A DNA stretch of 64,000 nucleotides from NCBI GenBank assembly GCA_017436185.1, contig JAFSDP010000007.1, positions 62,001-126,000 of the forward strand. The letters run 5' to 3'. This DNA is from Alistipes sp. GTDB taxonomy: Bacteria > Bacteroidota > Bacteroidia > Bacteroidales > Rikenellaceae. The notes below the pieces were generated by a model, which ran no database searches, was not told where the DNA came from, and saw only the letters and a list, made by a program, of their open reading frames with translations. This document shows, piece by piece, positions 26,799-35,617 of the stretch. A program made the translations under genes and the position numbers. How positions within the stretch are numbered: the first letter of the stretch is position 1; each line of letters starts with the position of its first letter.

Positions 26799-27497
26799 AT
26801 GAAGAAAATTTCGCAATTCGTGCGGCTCGTGCTGCCGCTCGTACTCTGCTTGGCCTTTACCTCGCTCGACGGTCTGGCCCAAACGCTTCCGTTCCATCTG
26901 CCCAAAGGGGCCGGCTCGTTCCGCCTGGGTGTGGTGTGTGGCGAGGAGAGCCGTTGGATCGACGAGTGCAACATCAAGCAGGAGGGGGTGCACTACACCA
27001 TCAAAGACAACCTCTGGAAGGGCGGTAAGCTCCGCCTCGTGGTCTGCCCCCTGCCCGCCCCCGCTGTCGGCTTTATTGTAAAAGTCGAGGGCGAGAAGTT
27101 GCCCCAAGAGCTGCAACTCTGTTGGGCCTTTGGTGGTTGCAACGGTGTGGAGAATCCCGCAATCGCCGACAACCACATCCCGACCGCTGCCTGCCGCTAC
27201 AACGTGCACAGCACCGAGGGCAACGCCTTTACGACCTACTACGGCGCAAGTATGCGTCTGCGCACGACGCACGGCGTGATGCCCATCGGCTCCGAGATGC
27301 GTCTTTCGGACGGGCACCAACAATCCTCGCCCCTGGCTCTCTACCATTCGGGCAAGAAGACCGATGCGCACGTCATTGCGGCCCTGTACGAATGGGAGGA
27401 GAAAGAGGCCTGCTATTTCTGCCTCTTCCAGCGTGCCGACTACAACTACTTTATGCTTCCGGAGGTCTTTGAGAAGGCCTACAACAACGCACGCTAA
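26799..27497 (+). CDS. Short DUF4450-like secreted protein
   Basis: A 232-residue protein with a signal peptide (ending near LDGLAQ, 28). The segment from GVHYTIKDNLWKGGKLRL to LQLCWAFGGCNG resembles, from memory, the N-terminal portion of the much longer DUF4450 proteins of Bacteroides (about 1000 residues or more). Here only that portion is present and the reading frame then stops. It starts 30 bases after CE12, and its stop codon overlaps the next ATG by one base, so translation is probably coupled. It may be a stand-alone domain or a decayed gene; no catalytic residues can be named. Confidence 0.6.
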   Translation: MKKISQFVRLVLPLVLCLAFTSLDGLAQTLPFHLPKGAGSFRLGVVCGEESRWIDECNIKQEGVHYTIKDNLWKGGKLRLVVCPLPAPAVGFIVKVEGEKLPQELQLCWAFGGCNGVENPAIADNHIPTAACRYNVHSTEGNAFTTYYGASMRLRTTHGVMPIGSEMRLSDGHQQSSPLALYHSGKKTDAHVIAALYEWEEKEACYFCLFQRADYNYFMLPEVFEKAYNNAR

Positions 27498-28306
27498 TGA
27501 AACGATTGTACCTCTGTCTGCTGATGAGCCTCGTGGTCCTTGCGGTCGAGGGTCAGGAGTGGAAAATCTACCACTTCCCCGATGATCGCCTGCCCCAAAT
27601 CGACGGGCAAAGCCTCGATTGGGAGTGTGTGCCGGCCTCGTATGTCATCACCGAGCAGGCCCTGAAGGAGGACGAAGGCAAACACGCCGCCCCCAACCCC
27701 TCGACACTTCAGGTGCGTGTCAAGGTGGGCTGGTCGGAGACGACCCAACGCCTCTACTTCCTCTACGAGGCCTACGACGACTATTGGCGCTTCACCGAAA
27801 ACTCGCTCCAGACCGACATCTTCGAGGTGGTGGTCGATGGCGACTGCTCGGGAGGCCCCTTCATCGACCGCTTCCACCCCACCGCTCCGAAGGATGTATG
27901 GCAGGCGTGGTACAACTTTCACGGCTGTCACGCCCAAAATTACCACATCTTCACCCCCGCCCACAGCGACGGCGATTGGTGTATGTATTGGGGCCCGCAG
28001 GTGTGGCTCAAAAAGGACCCCTACGCTGATTACGCCTACAACTACTCGTTCCGTGAGGGCGAATCGGGCCATCTGACGCTGGAGTTCTACATCACCCCCT
28101 ACGACCACGCCGATGCCAACGGCCCCGAGGCCTCGCGTCCCACCCGTTTGGTGGCAGGCAACGAGATCGGTCTGGCGTGGGCTATCATCGACTGGGATGC
28201 CCACCCCACCTCGAAGAATGGGTTTTGGAACCTCTCCGACGAACACACAATGTATGGCAACGCCTCGTTCCTACGCAAATTCTTACTCATGAACCTTGAA
28301 GAATAA
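27497..28306 (+). CDS. Secreted CBM9/DOMON-like carbohydrate-binding protein
   Basis: The 269 residues begin with a signal peptide (VEGQ, about 20). The mature part starts with the sequence type IDGQSLDWECVP and continues with VRVKVGWSETTQRLYFLYEAYDD, TDIFEVVVDGD and a late GLAWAIIDWDAHP. This is the layout of the CBM9-like beta-sandwich (DGxxxDW, then bulky aromatic strands) that occurs alone or attached to enzymes. No enzyme domain accompanies it. The ATG overlaps the previous stop (TAATG). Binding of a released oligosaccharide or of the polymer is inferred; it could be an enzyme of an undescribed family. Confidence 0.65.
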   Translation: MKRLYLCLLMSLVVLAVEGQEWKIYHFPDDRLPQIDGQSLDWECVPASYVITEQALKEDEGKHAAPNPSTLQVRVKVGWSETTQRLYFLYEAYDDYWRFTENSLQTDIFEVVVDGDCSGGPFIDRFHPTAPKDVWQAWYNFHGCHAQNYHIFTPAHSDGDWCMYWGPQVWLKKDPYADYAYNYSFREGESGHLTLEFYITPYDHADANGPEASRPTRLVAGNEIGLAWAIIDWDAHPTSKNGFWNLSDEHTMYGNASFLRKFLLMNLEE

Positions 28307-28316
28307 GACAACCGCT

Positions 28317-29741
28317 ATGAAACGCCTTTTATTGCTCATTTTCGCCCTCGCAACCACCGTAGCCCAAGCGAAGATATACAACGTACAAGATTACGGTGCC
28401 AAGGCCGATGGTGTGACCATCGACACCCCCGCCATCAACCGAGCCATCGAGGAGGCTGCCGCCAACGGAGGCGGTACGATCTACTTCCCCGCAGGTGAGT
28501 ATGCCTGCTACTCGATTCGCCTGGCCAGCCACATCCACCTCTACCTCGAGCAGGGGTGTCGCATCGTGGCCGCCTTCCCCTCGGCCACCGAAGGGTATGA
28601 CCTGGCCGAAGAGAACGAGAGCGACAAATTCCAGGATTTCGGCCACAGCCACTGGAAAAATTCGCTCATCTGGGGCATCGGGTTGGAGGATATCACCATC
28701 AGCGGCCCGGGCCTGATCTACGGCAAGGGACTCACCCGTGAGGAGAGCCGCATCCCGGGGGTGGGTAACAAGGCCATCAGCCTGAAATTGTGCAAGAACG
28801 TAACGCTCAAAGACATTTCGATGTTGCAGTGCGGCCACTTCGCCCTGTTGGCTACGGGCGTAGATAACCTCTCGATTCTCAACGTCAAGGTCGATACGAA
28901 TCGTGACGGCTTCGACATCGACTGCTGCAAGAATGTCCGCATCAGCAACTGCACGGTCAATTCGCCCTGGGACGATGCCATCGTACTGAAGGCTTCGTAT
29001 GGTCTGGGCTACTTCAAAGATACGGAGAATGTCACCATTTCGGACTGTCTGGTAAGCGGTTACGACCGTGGCAGTGTGTTGGACTGCACCTGGCAGCGTG
29101 ACGAGCCGCAAGCCCCCGATCAGGGCTTCGTGACGGGCCGCATCAAGCTGGGTACTGAGTCGAGCGGCGGTTTCAAGAACATCGCCATCACCAACTGCAT
29201 CTTCGAGCGTTGTCGTGGTTTGGCACTCGAGACCGTCGATGGCGGCCACCTGGAGGATATCGTCATCAGCAACATCACGATGCGTGACATTGTCAATGCC
29301 CCGATTTTCCTGCGTCTGGGTGCCCGTCTGCGCAGTCCGCAAGGCACGCCCGTCGGGGTGATGAAGCGCATCCGCATCAGCCACATCAATGTCTTCAATG
29401 CCGATTCGCGCTACTCGTCGATCATCAGCGGCATTCCGGGTGCACTCATCGAGGATGTCTCGATGAACGACATCCACATCTACTACCAGGGCGGCTACAC
29501 CGAGGAGGATGGCAAACTTACGCCTCCCGAACAGGAGCGCACCTACCCCGAGCCGTGGATGTTCGGCACGATTCCGGCCAAGGGTATGTTTATCCGCCAC
29601 GCACGAGGCATCTCGCTCGATGGCGTACACTTCCACTATGCCAAGGCCGATGGCCGCCCGCTCTTCGTTACGGACGATGCCGGCGAGGTACGCTATCAAA
29701 ACATCACGGTGGATGGCAAACCCTACACAAGCGACAACTAA
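28317..29741 (+). CDS. GH28 polygalacturonase/rhamnogalacturonase-type hydrolase
   Basis: Inverting hydrolase with a right-handed beta-helix, acting on alpha-galacturonosyl bonds of pectin or RG-I. The 474 residues start at the ATG at 28317; an upstream in-frame TTG is not needed, because this ATG gives a signal peptide (TVAQA, about 18). The N-terminal YNVQDYGAKADG and the beta-helix repeats (NVTLKDI, NLSILNV, NVRISNC, NVTISDC) are standard. Catalytic motifs: NRDG at 195-198 (usually NTDG), WDDA with Asp219 and Asp220, and RIKLGT near 275. The GHG motif is not evident, as in many exo-acting or rhamnogalacturonan-type members. It starts 10 bases after the CBM9-like gene. Confidence 0.9.
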   Translation: MKRLLLLIFALATTVAQAKIYNVQDYGAKADGVTIDTPAINRAIEEAAANGGGTIYFPAGEYACYSIRLASHIHLYLEQGCRIVAAFPSATEGYDLAEENESDKFQDFGHSHWKNSLIWGIGLEDITISGPGLIYGKGLTREESRIPGVGNKAISLKLCKNVTLKDISMLQCGHFALLATGVDNLSILNVKVDTNRDGFDIDCCKNVRISNCTVNSPWDDAIVLKASYGLGYFKDTENVTISDCLVSGYDRGSVLDCTWQRDEPQAPDQGFVTGRIKLGTESSGGFKNIAITNCIFERCRGLALETVDGGHLEDIVISNITMRDIVNAPIFLRLGARLRSPQGTPVGVMKRIRISHINVFNADSRYSSIISGIPGALIEDVSMNDIHIYYQGGYTEEDGKLTPPEQERTYPEPWMFGTIPAKGMFIRHARGISLDGVHFHYAKADGRPLFVTDDAGEVRYQNITVDGKPYTSDN

Positions 29742-29756
29742 GAAAAACTACCGATA

Positions 29757-32519
29757 ATGAAACGATCGTTATTGATTGTCAGTCTGTTGCTTCTGTGTGG
29801 CAGTCTGAAGGCCCAAGAGTGGCCGACCATTCAACCCGAGGCACTTCCCGGTGCCCGATGGTGGTGGTTGGGCAGTGCCGTCGATGAGGCCAACCTGACA
29901 TACAACCTCGAGGAGTATGCCAAAGCCGGTCTGGGCGGGGTCGAGATTACCCCCATCTACGGCGTGCAGGGTAATGACAAGAACGACATCCCCTACCTGA
30001 GCAAACGCTGGATGGAGGTGCTGCAACACACCGTCAAAGAGGGTAAGCGTGTCGGCATCGAGGTGACGATGAACAACGGCACGGGATGGCCCTTTGGCGG
30101 CCCGAACGTAGCCGTGGAGGATGCCGCTTCAAAGGCCCTCTTCACCCGCCACAAGGTGCAGGGGGGGCGCATCATATCGCTCCCCATCGAGGTGGAGGAC
30201 GAGAAGCAACGCCCTGTGGCACAACTGAGCCGTGTGATGGCCTACAACCAGAGTGGTCAATGTCTGAACCTCACGAAGCAGGTCAAGCAAGGGGTGCTGC
30301 GTTGGAATGCCCCCGTAGGCGAATGGGAACTGATCGTGTTGCACGTCGGCAAGACGCTGCAAAAGGTGAAGCGTGCCGCCCCGGGTGGCGAGGGTTATGT
30401 AATGAACCACCTCGACAAGGGGGCCGTAAAACGCTACCTGACGACCTTCGACAAGGCCTTCAAAGAGCACCGCACCAACTTCCCCCACACCTTCTTTAAT
30501 GACTCGTACGAGGTCTATGGAGCCGACTGGACGCCCGACTTTCTGGAGCAGTTTGCACGCCGTCGCGGCTACCGCCTCGAGGGGCACTTCCCCGCCTTCC
30601 TCGCCGAGGAGCGCAACGACCACACGGCCCGCATCGTGAGCGACTACCGTGAGACGATTTCGGACCTGCTGATCGAGAACTTCAGCACCCAATGGACCGA
30701 CTGGGCACACCGCCACGGCAGCATCACCCGCAGCCAGGCACACGGCTCGCCCGCCAACCTGATTGACACCTACGCCTCGGTCGATATTCCCGAATGCGAG
30801 GGTTTCGGTTTGTCGCAGTTCCACATCAAGGGGTTGCGTCAGGATGCACTGACCCGCAAGAACGATTCGGACCTCTCGATGCTCAAATATGCCTCGTCGG
30901 CGGCCCACATCGCAGGTAAGCCCTACACCTCGTCGGAGACCTTCACCTGGCTTACGGAGCACTTCCGCACCTCGCTGGCACAGTGTAAACCCGATATGGA
31001 TTTGATGTTTGTCTCTGGTGTGAATCATATGTACTTCCACGGTACCCCGTACAGCCCCCGTGAGGCTCGCTGGCCGGGTTGGAAGTTCTACGCCTCGATC
31101 GATATGTCGCCCACGAACAGCATCTGGCGTGACGCTCCGGCCTTCTTCGACTACATCGCCCGCTGCCAATCGTTCCTGCAGATGGGTAAGCCCGACAACG
31201 ACTTTCTGGTCTATCTGCCCGTCTATGATATGTGGCAGGAGCAGCCGGGCCGCCTGTTGATGTTCTCGATTCACGATATGGCCAAGCGTGCACCGAAGTT
31301 CATCAAAACGGTCCACACGATCAGCAACCTGGGCTACGATATGGACTACATCTCGGACCGCTTCATCCAAACAACCCGCTGCGAAAACGGAAAACTCCTC
31401 ACCGAGGGCGGCACGGCTTACAAGGCCATCATCATCCCCGCCGTGAAGCTGATGCCCACCGAGGTGCTGGAACACCTGCTGGAGTTGGCCCGCTCGGGTG
31501 CTACGCTGATCTTCACGGAGAACTACCCCGAGGATGTGCCGGGCTACGGCCAGCTGGAGAGCCGTCGTGGCGAGTTCGCCCGTGTAAAGAGCCAACTACC
31601 CGCCCTGTCGTTCGACAAAACGGTAACGACCCCCATCGAGGCAGGTACCATCATTACGGGTAACGACTACGCTTCGGCCCTGCGGATGAGCGGCATCACC
31701 CCCGAAATGATGAAGACCCACTACGGATTGCAGTGCATCCGCCGCTCGAACGAGACGGGCCACCACTACTTCATCTCCTCACTGCAGGAGAAGGGGGTTG
31801 ATGGCTGGGTAGAGCTGGCTGTTGCGGCCGAAGAGGCGATGCTTTTCGACCCGATGACGGGCGAAAAGGGTCGTGCCCAAATGCGCAAGGAGGGCGATAA
31901 AACCTTGGTGCGCCTTCAGTTGCATTCGGGCGAAAGTACGATTTTGCAGACCTTCGATCATAAGTTGCCGGACGTGGCGAGCTGGGAATATACCCAAGCG
32001 CAGCCCATCAGCCTCCAACTCGACCACGGCTGGCAACTTCATTTTTTAGAAAGCACACCGACCATCGAGGGTACGTTTGAGATTGACAGCCCCACCTCGT
32101 GGACCACGATCGACCACCCCGCCGCCACCATCACGATGGCTACGGGCGTCTATACCAACACCTTCACGCTGCCTCGAATGGAGGCCGATGAGTGGATTTT
32201 GGATCTTGGCGACGTGCGTGAGAGTGCCCGTGTACGGATTAACGGCAAGGAGGTCGGCACGGCTTGGGCTGTTCCCTACCGCCTGAAGGTGGGCCAATGG
32301 CTCAAAGCGGGCGAGAACACCATCGAGATCGAGGTGACGAATCTTCCCGCCAACCGCATTGCCGATATGGACCGTCGAGGCGAGGAGTGGCGCATCTTCA
32401 AGGAGATTAACGTGGTGAACCTGCAATACCAGCGCACCCGCTACTCGGATTGGGAGCCGATGCCCTCGGGCCTGAACAGCCCCGTGAAACTCATCCCCGT
32501 GAATTTCAGCGTTCAGTAA
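29757..32519 (+). CDS. GH106 alpha-L-rhamnosidase
   Basis: Releases L-rhamnose, which RhaM and the rhamnose pathway then handle. The 920 residues have a signal peptide (GSLKAQ, 20), the GH106 N-terminal motif ARWWWLGSAVDEANL, VEITPIYG, and TMNNGTGWPFGGP near 108. The large barrel (about 20-500) contains TFFNDSYEVYGADWTP and SSETFTWLTEH, both with glutamates suited to catalysis in this calcium-dependent inverting family. The C-terminal 150 residues form a galactose-binding-like beta-sandwich (LDLGDVRESARVRINGK). It is the last gene of the CE12 operon and is followed by a terminator. Confidence 0.94.
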   Translation: MKRSLLIVSLLLLCGSLKAQEWPTIQPEALPGARWWWLGSAVDEANLTYNLEEYAKAGLGGVEITPIYGVQGNDKNDIPYLSKRWMEVLQHTVKEGKRVGIEVTMNNGTGWPFGGPNVAVEDAASKALFTRHKVQGGRIISLPIEVEDEKQRPVAQLSRVMAYNQSGQCLNLTKQVKQGVLRWNAPVGEWELIVLHVGKTLQKVKRAAPGGEGYVMNHLDKGAVKRYLTTFDKAFKEHRTNFPHTFFNDSYEVYGADWTPDFLEQFARRRGYRLEGHFPAFLAEERNDHTARIVSDYRETISDLLIENFSTQWTDWAHRHGSITRSQAHGSPANLIDTYASVDIPECEGFGLSQFHIKGLRQDALTRKNDSDLSMLKYASSAAHIAGKPYTSSETFTWLTEHFRTSLAQCKPDMDLMFVSGVNHMYFHGTPYSPREARWPGWKFYASIDMSPTNSIWRDAPAFFDYIARCQSFLQMGKPDNDFLVYLPVYDMWQEQPGRLLMFSIHDMAKRAPKFIKTVHTISNLGYDMDYISDRFIQTTRCENGKLLTEGGTAYKAIIIPAVKLMPTEVLEHLLELARSGATLIFTENYPEDVPGYGQLESRRGEFARVKSQLPALSFDKTVTTPIEAGTIITGNDYASALRMSGITPEMMKTHYGLQCIRRSNETGHHYFISSLQEKGVDGWVELAVAAEEAMLFDPMTGEKGRAQMRKEGDKTLVRLQLHSGESTILQTFDHKLPDVASWEYTQAQPISLQLDHGWQLHFLESTPTIEGTFEIDSPTSWTTIDHPAATITMATGVYTNTFTLPRMEADEWILDLGDVRESARVRINGKEVGTAWAVPYRLKVGQWLKAGENTIEIEVTNLPANRIADMDRRGEEWRIFKEINVVNLQYQRTRYSDWEPMPSGLNSPVKLIPVNFSVQ

Positions 32520-32537
32520 CGACCCAACAACAAAAGA

Positions 32538-32572
32538 AACGACCGCACCTTTCGGATGCGGTCGTTTTGTTT
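32538..32572 (+). terminator. Terminator between GH106 and aqpZ
   Basis: AACGACCGCA at 32538-32547 pairs with TGCGGTCGTT at 32557-32566, followed by TTGTTT. It ends the CE12-GH106 operon and may also serve the convergent aqpZ gene. It marks the right end of the utilisation locus. Confidence 0.88.
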
Positions 32573-32587
32573 GCTAAAGGAGTGGGG

Positions 32588-33262
32588 TTATTTCTTCTCG
32601 CACTTCGAGCAGCACTCGCAGGTCAAGACCTTCCACACGCCGGCTGCCAGGGCAGCACCCACGAGCGGAGCAACGATGAAGATCCACAGATCGGCCAAAG
32701 CCTGACCACCGGCCAAGACAGCGGGACCAATCGAACGGGCGGGATTCACCGACGTACCCGTGTAGTGGATGCAAACCAAGTGTACAAGCACCAGCGAGAG
32801 ACCAATAGCCAGACCGGCCAAGTTACCTGCACCCTTCTCGGCATCGGTCGTGCCCAGCACCACCAGCACAAAGACAAAGGTGAAGACTACCTCGGCAACC
32901 ACTGCGCCACAGGTCGAGATGCCTGCCTGAATCGAGTTGGCGCCCAGGCCCGACTCGGGAGCCAAGGCATAGAGCACGGCGGCACCAATGAAGGCACCAA
33001 TGATCTGGAATACCACATACATGGCGGCATCCTTACCGCTCATACGCTTCGAAAGCCATACACCCAGCGTGATGGCAGGGTTGATGTGGCAACCCGAGAT
33101 GCCGCCGATGGCATAAGCCATAGCCACCACGGCCAAACCGAAGGCCAAGGCCGTACCCACCACCGAGGCGGTATCTACACCGCAGCTCAGGCTAACAGCC
33201 GTGCCGCAACCCATCAATACGAGCACCATCGTGCCCACCATTTCAGCTAAATACTTCTTCAT
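32588..33262 (-). CDS. aqpZ: Aquaporin Z, water channel
   Basis: Inner-membrane water channel of 224 residues with six hydrophobic helices and two half-helices. The two NPA motifs are at Asn61-Ala63 (HINPAITLG) and Asn173-Ala175 (SVNPARSIG). The selectivity-filter positions read as in E. coli AqpZ: Phe41, His161, Thr170, Arg176. This argues for water rather than glycerol transport, since GlpF has Trp/Gly/Phe/Arg. The C-terminal tail TCECCSKCEKK carries four cysteines, which is unusual and could bind metal or be redox-sensitive. It stands alone between the locus terminator and the GltA/Nfn genes. Confidence 0.95.
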   Translation of the reverse strand: MKKYLAEMVGTMVLVLMGCGTAVSLSCGVDTASVVGTALAFGLAVVAMAYAIGGISGCHINPAITLGVWLSKRMSGKDAAMYVVFQIIGAFIGAAVLYALAPESGLGANSIQAGISTCGAVVAEVVFTFVFVLVVLGTTDAEKGAGNLAGLAIGLSLVLVHLVCIHYTGTSVNPARSIGPAVLAGGQALADLWIFIVAPLVGAALAAGVWKVLTCECCSKCEKK

Positions 33263-33322
33263 AACTATTTGGTTTTAGTAATAAGGTTTTCGTAAAGATA
33301 CAACTTTTTTCGCAAAATCCAA

Positions 33323-34708
33323 CTACGCTTTTGTTTTCAGGTAGTCGTCGATGGCCTTTGCCGCCTTGCGACCTGCACCCATAGCCAAAATCACCGTAGC
33401 GGCCCCTGTCACGGCATCGCCACCGGCAAAGACCCCCTCACGGGTCGTCTGACCCTCGTCGGTGGCCGTAATGCAGCCTCGGCGGTTGGTCTCAAGGCCC
33501 TCGGTTGTGGCGGCAATCAGCGGATTGGGCGAGGTACCCAGCGCCATAATCACCACATCGCACGCAACCTCAAACTCCGAGTCGGGTTTCACGATGGGCG
33601 AACGGCGGCCACTCTCGTCAGGCTCACCCAGCTCCATCTCCACGCAGCGTAACCCCGTCACCCAGCCCTGCTCGTTGCCAAGCACAGCCGTGGGATTCGT
33701 CAGCATACGGAACTCGATGCCCTCCTCCTTGGCGTGGTGCACCTCCTCCTGGCGGGCAGGCAGTTCCTGCTCGCTGCGGCGATAGACAATCACCGCCTCG
33801 GCGCCCAGGCGTTTGGCGGTACGCACGGCATCCATAGCCACGTTGCCTCCACCGACAACCACCACCCGTTTGCCAACAAAGATCGGCGTATCGTACTCCT
33901 CGTCGTAGGCGTGCATCAGGTTGGCACGGGTCAGGAACTCGTTGGCCGAAACCACGCCGTTCAGGTTCTCGCCCTCGATGCCCATAAAGCGGGGCAGACC
34001 CGCTCCCGAGCCGATAAAGACGGCATCGAAGCCCTCCTCATCGAGCAGCGAATCGACCGTCACGGTACGACCCACAATGACATCGGTCTCGAACTTCACG
34101 CCCAGCTTGGCCACCTCGCCAATCTCACGAGCCACAACCCGCTCCTTCGGCAGACGGAACTCCGGGATGCCATAGACCAACACGCCACCCAGCTGGTGCA
34201 GTGCCTCAAAGACGGTCACCTCGTAGCCCCACTTGGCCAAATCCGAGGCGCACGCCAGGCCCGACGGGCCCGACCCTACGATGGCCACCTTCTTGCCATT
34301 CGAGGGGGCCACAGTAGTCGCGATGGGGTTTTCGAGCTTCCAATCGCCGATGAAACGCTCTATCTTGCCGATAGCCACCGGTTCGCCCTTGATGCCGAGG
34401 ATACACGACCCCTCGCACTGCGTCTCCTGCGGACATACACGGCCGCAAATCGAGGGCAGCGAGCTATCTGCAGAGATAATCGAGGCGGCCTCGGCCAGCT
34501 CACCACGGTGCAGCGCCGCAATAAAGCGGGGAATCTGCAACCCTACGGGGCAGGCGGCCACGCAGCGGGGATTCTTGCAATCCAGACAGCGGGAGGCCTC
34601 CAACTGTGCCTCCTCGAGGTTGTAGCCGTAGCAAACCTCCTCGAAGTTGGTGCTACGACGCGCCGGATTTTGTTCACGCACCGGCACGCGCGGTATCTTG
34701 TTTGCCAT
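33323..34708 (-). CDS. gltA: GltA/NfnB-type NADPH-dependent FAD/iron-sulfur oxidoreductase
   Basis: Cytoplasmic flavoprotein of 461 residues related to the glutamate synthase small subunit. Eight N-terminal cysteines for two [4Fe-4S] clusters are at 41, 44, 49, 53 and 88, 92, 98, 102. Two dinucleotide folds follow: VAIVGSGPSGLACA (FAD, near 141) and VVVVGGGNVAMDAVR (NADPH, near 280). The final AGGDAVTGAATVILAMG segment is the FAD-binding C-terminal motif. It starts 9 bases after a ferredoxin-NADP-reductase-like gene, the arrangement of NfnAB (electron-bifurcating transhydrogenase) and of similar annotated glutamate synthase pairs. Nfn is the better guess because no large glutamate synthase subunit is adjacent. 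Confidence 0.9.
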   Translation of the reverse strand: MANKIPRVPVREQNPARRSTNFEEVCYGYNLEEAQLEASRCLDCKNPRCVAACPVGLQIPRFIAALHRGELAEAASIISADSSLPSICGRVCPQETQCEGSCILGIKGEPVAIGKIERFIGDWKLENPIATTVAPSNGKKVAIVGSGPSGLACASDLAKWGYEVTVFEALHQLGGVLVYGIPEFRLPKERVVAREIGEVAKLGVKFETDVIVGRTVTVDSLLDEEGFDAVFIGSGAGLPRFMGIEGENLNGVVSANEFLTRANLMHAYDEEYDTPIFVGKRVVVVGGGNVAMDAVRTAKRLGAEAVIVYRRSEQELPARQEEVHHAKEEGIEFRMLTNPTAVLGNEQGWVTGLRCVEMELGEPDESGRRSPIVKPDSEFEVACDVVIMALGTSPNPLIAATTEGLETNRRGCITATDEGQTTREGVFAGGDAVTGAATVILAMGAGRKAAKAIDDYLKTKA

Positions 34709-34717
34709 ACCTCTTGA

Positions 34718-35599
34718 CTATTTATCCAAACCGATTTTGCACTTGTGGCCCGCCTCACGCTCTTGGGCGATGGCCAACGCACGTTGCTCCAACGAACGAT
34801 ACATTCCCTGACGACGCATCGCCTCGTCGAAATCGACCTCGTGGGCGTCGAACTCGGGACCCTCTACGCAGGTGAAGCGGGTCTTGCCCGCCACCGTCAC
34901 ACGACACGCTCCGCACATACCCGTACCATCGACCATCAGGGCGTTGAGCGACACGGTGGTCTTGAGGTTGTATTTGCGGGTCGTCAGCGCCACAAACTTC
35001 ATCATAATCATCGGGCCGATGGCGACACACTCGTCGTAGCTGTTGCCCTCGGCTATCAGCTGTTCCAACAGGGCCGTAACCAACCCCTTGAAGCCCTCCG
35101 AGCCATCGTCGGTGGCGATGTGCAGGTGTTCGGCTACGGCGGCCATCTCGTCGGTGTAGATGAGCATATCCTTTGTCTTGGCACCGATGATGACATCGAC
35201 CTTCACGCCGTGCTGCTTGAGCCACTTCACCTGCGGATAGACGGGAGCCGTACCCACACCGCCGCCGATGAAGATGTAGCGACGCTGCTGCAGCTCCTCC
35301 TCAGAAAGGTGGATAAACTCCGACGGACGACCGAGCGGACCTGCAAAGTCGGCCAGCGAGTCGCCTGCATTGAGGGCGCAGATTTTGCGGGTCGAGACAC
35401 CGAGCGTCTGAATGACGATGGTGACACTTCCCTCTTCGGTGTCGTAGTCGGCGATGGTCAGGGGGATGCGCTCACCCACCTTGTCGGCACGCACAATGAC
35501 AAATTGGCCGGGCAGGGCAGCGTGGGCCACACGAGGTGCCTCGACCTTCATTAAGTAGATATTTTCGGCCAGCAGCCGTTTCTCCAGAATTTTGAACAT
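34718..35599 (-). CDS. NfnA-type ferredoxin-NADP reductase-like subunit
   Basis: A 293-residue flavoprotein of the ferredoxin-NADP reductase/PyrK type. It has an FAD-binding N-terminal barrel (GERIPLTIADYD near 43-53), an NAD(P)-binding domain (FIGGGVGTAPVYPQVKW near 110) and a C-terminal cluster-binding segment with Cys229, Cys232 and Cys244 (TGMCGACR and FTCVEGPEFD). In Nfn relatives this holds a [2Fe-2S] cluster. It is translated just before the GltA/NfnB subunit, which fits a heterodimer that couples NADH, NADPH and ferredoxin. A sulfide dehydrogenase (SudAB) assignment would fit the same architecture. Confidence 0.85.
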   Translation of the reverse strand: MFKILEKRLLAENIYLMKVEAPRVAHAALPGQFVIVRADKVGERIPLTIADYDTEEGSVTIVIQTLGVSTRKICALNAGDSLADFAGPLGRPSEFIHLSEEELQQRRYIFIGGGVGTAPVYPQVKWLKQHGVKVDVIIGAKTKDMLIYTDEMAAVAEHLHIATDDGSEGFKGLVTALLEQLIAEGNSYDECVAIGPMIMMKFVALTTRKYNLKTTVSLNALMVDGTGMCGACRVTVAGKTRFTCVEGPEFDAHEVDFDEAMRRQGMYRSLEQRALAIAQEREAGHKCKIGLDK

Positions 35600-35617
35600 A
35601 GCAATCTCTGTTTCTTC

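Noticed and set aside
33323..35599. True glutamate synthase operon
   Set aside because: The large glutamate synthase subunit is absent, and the partner is a ferredoxin-NADP-reductase-like protein with a [2Fe-2S] motif, which fits Nfn/Sud-type enzymes better.
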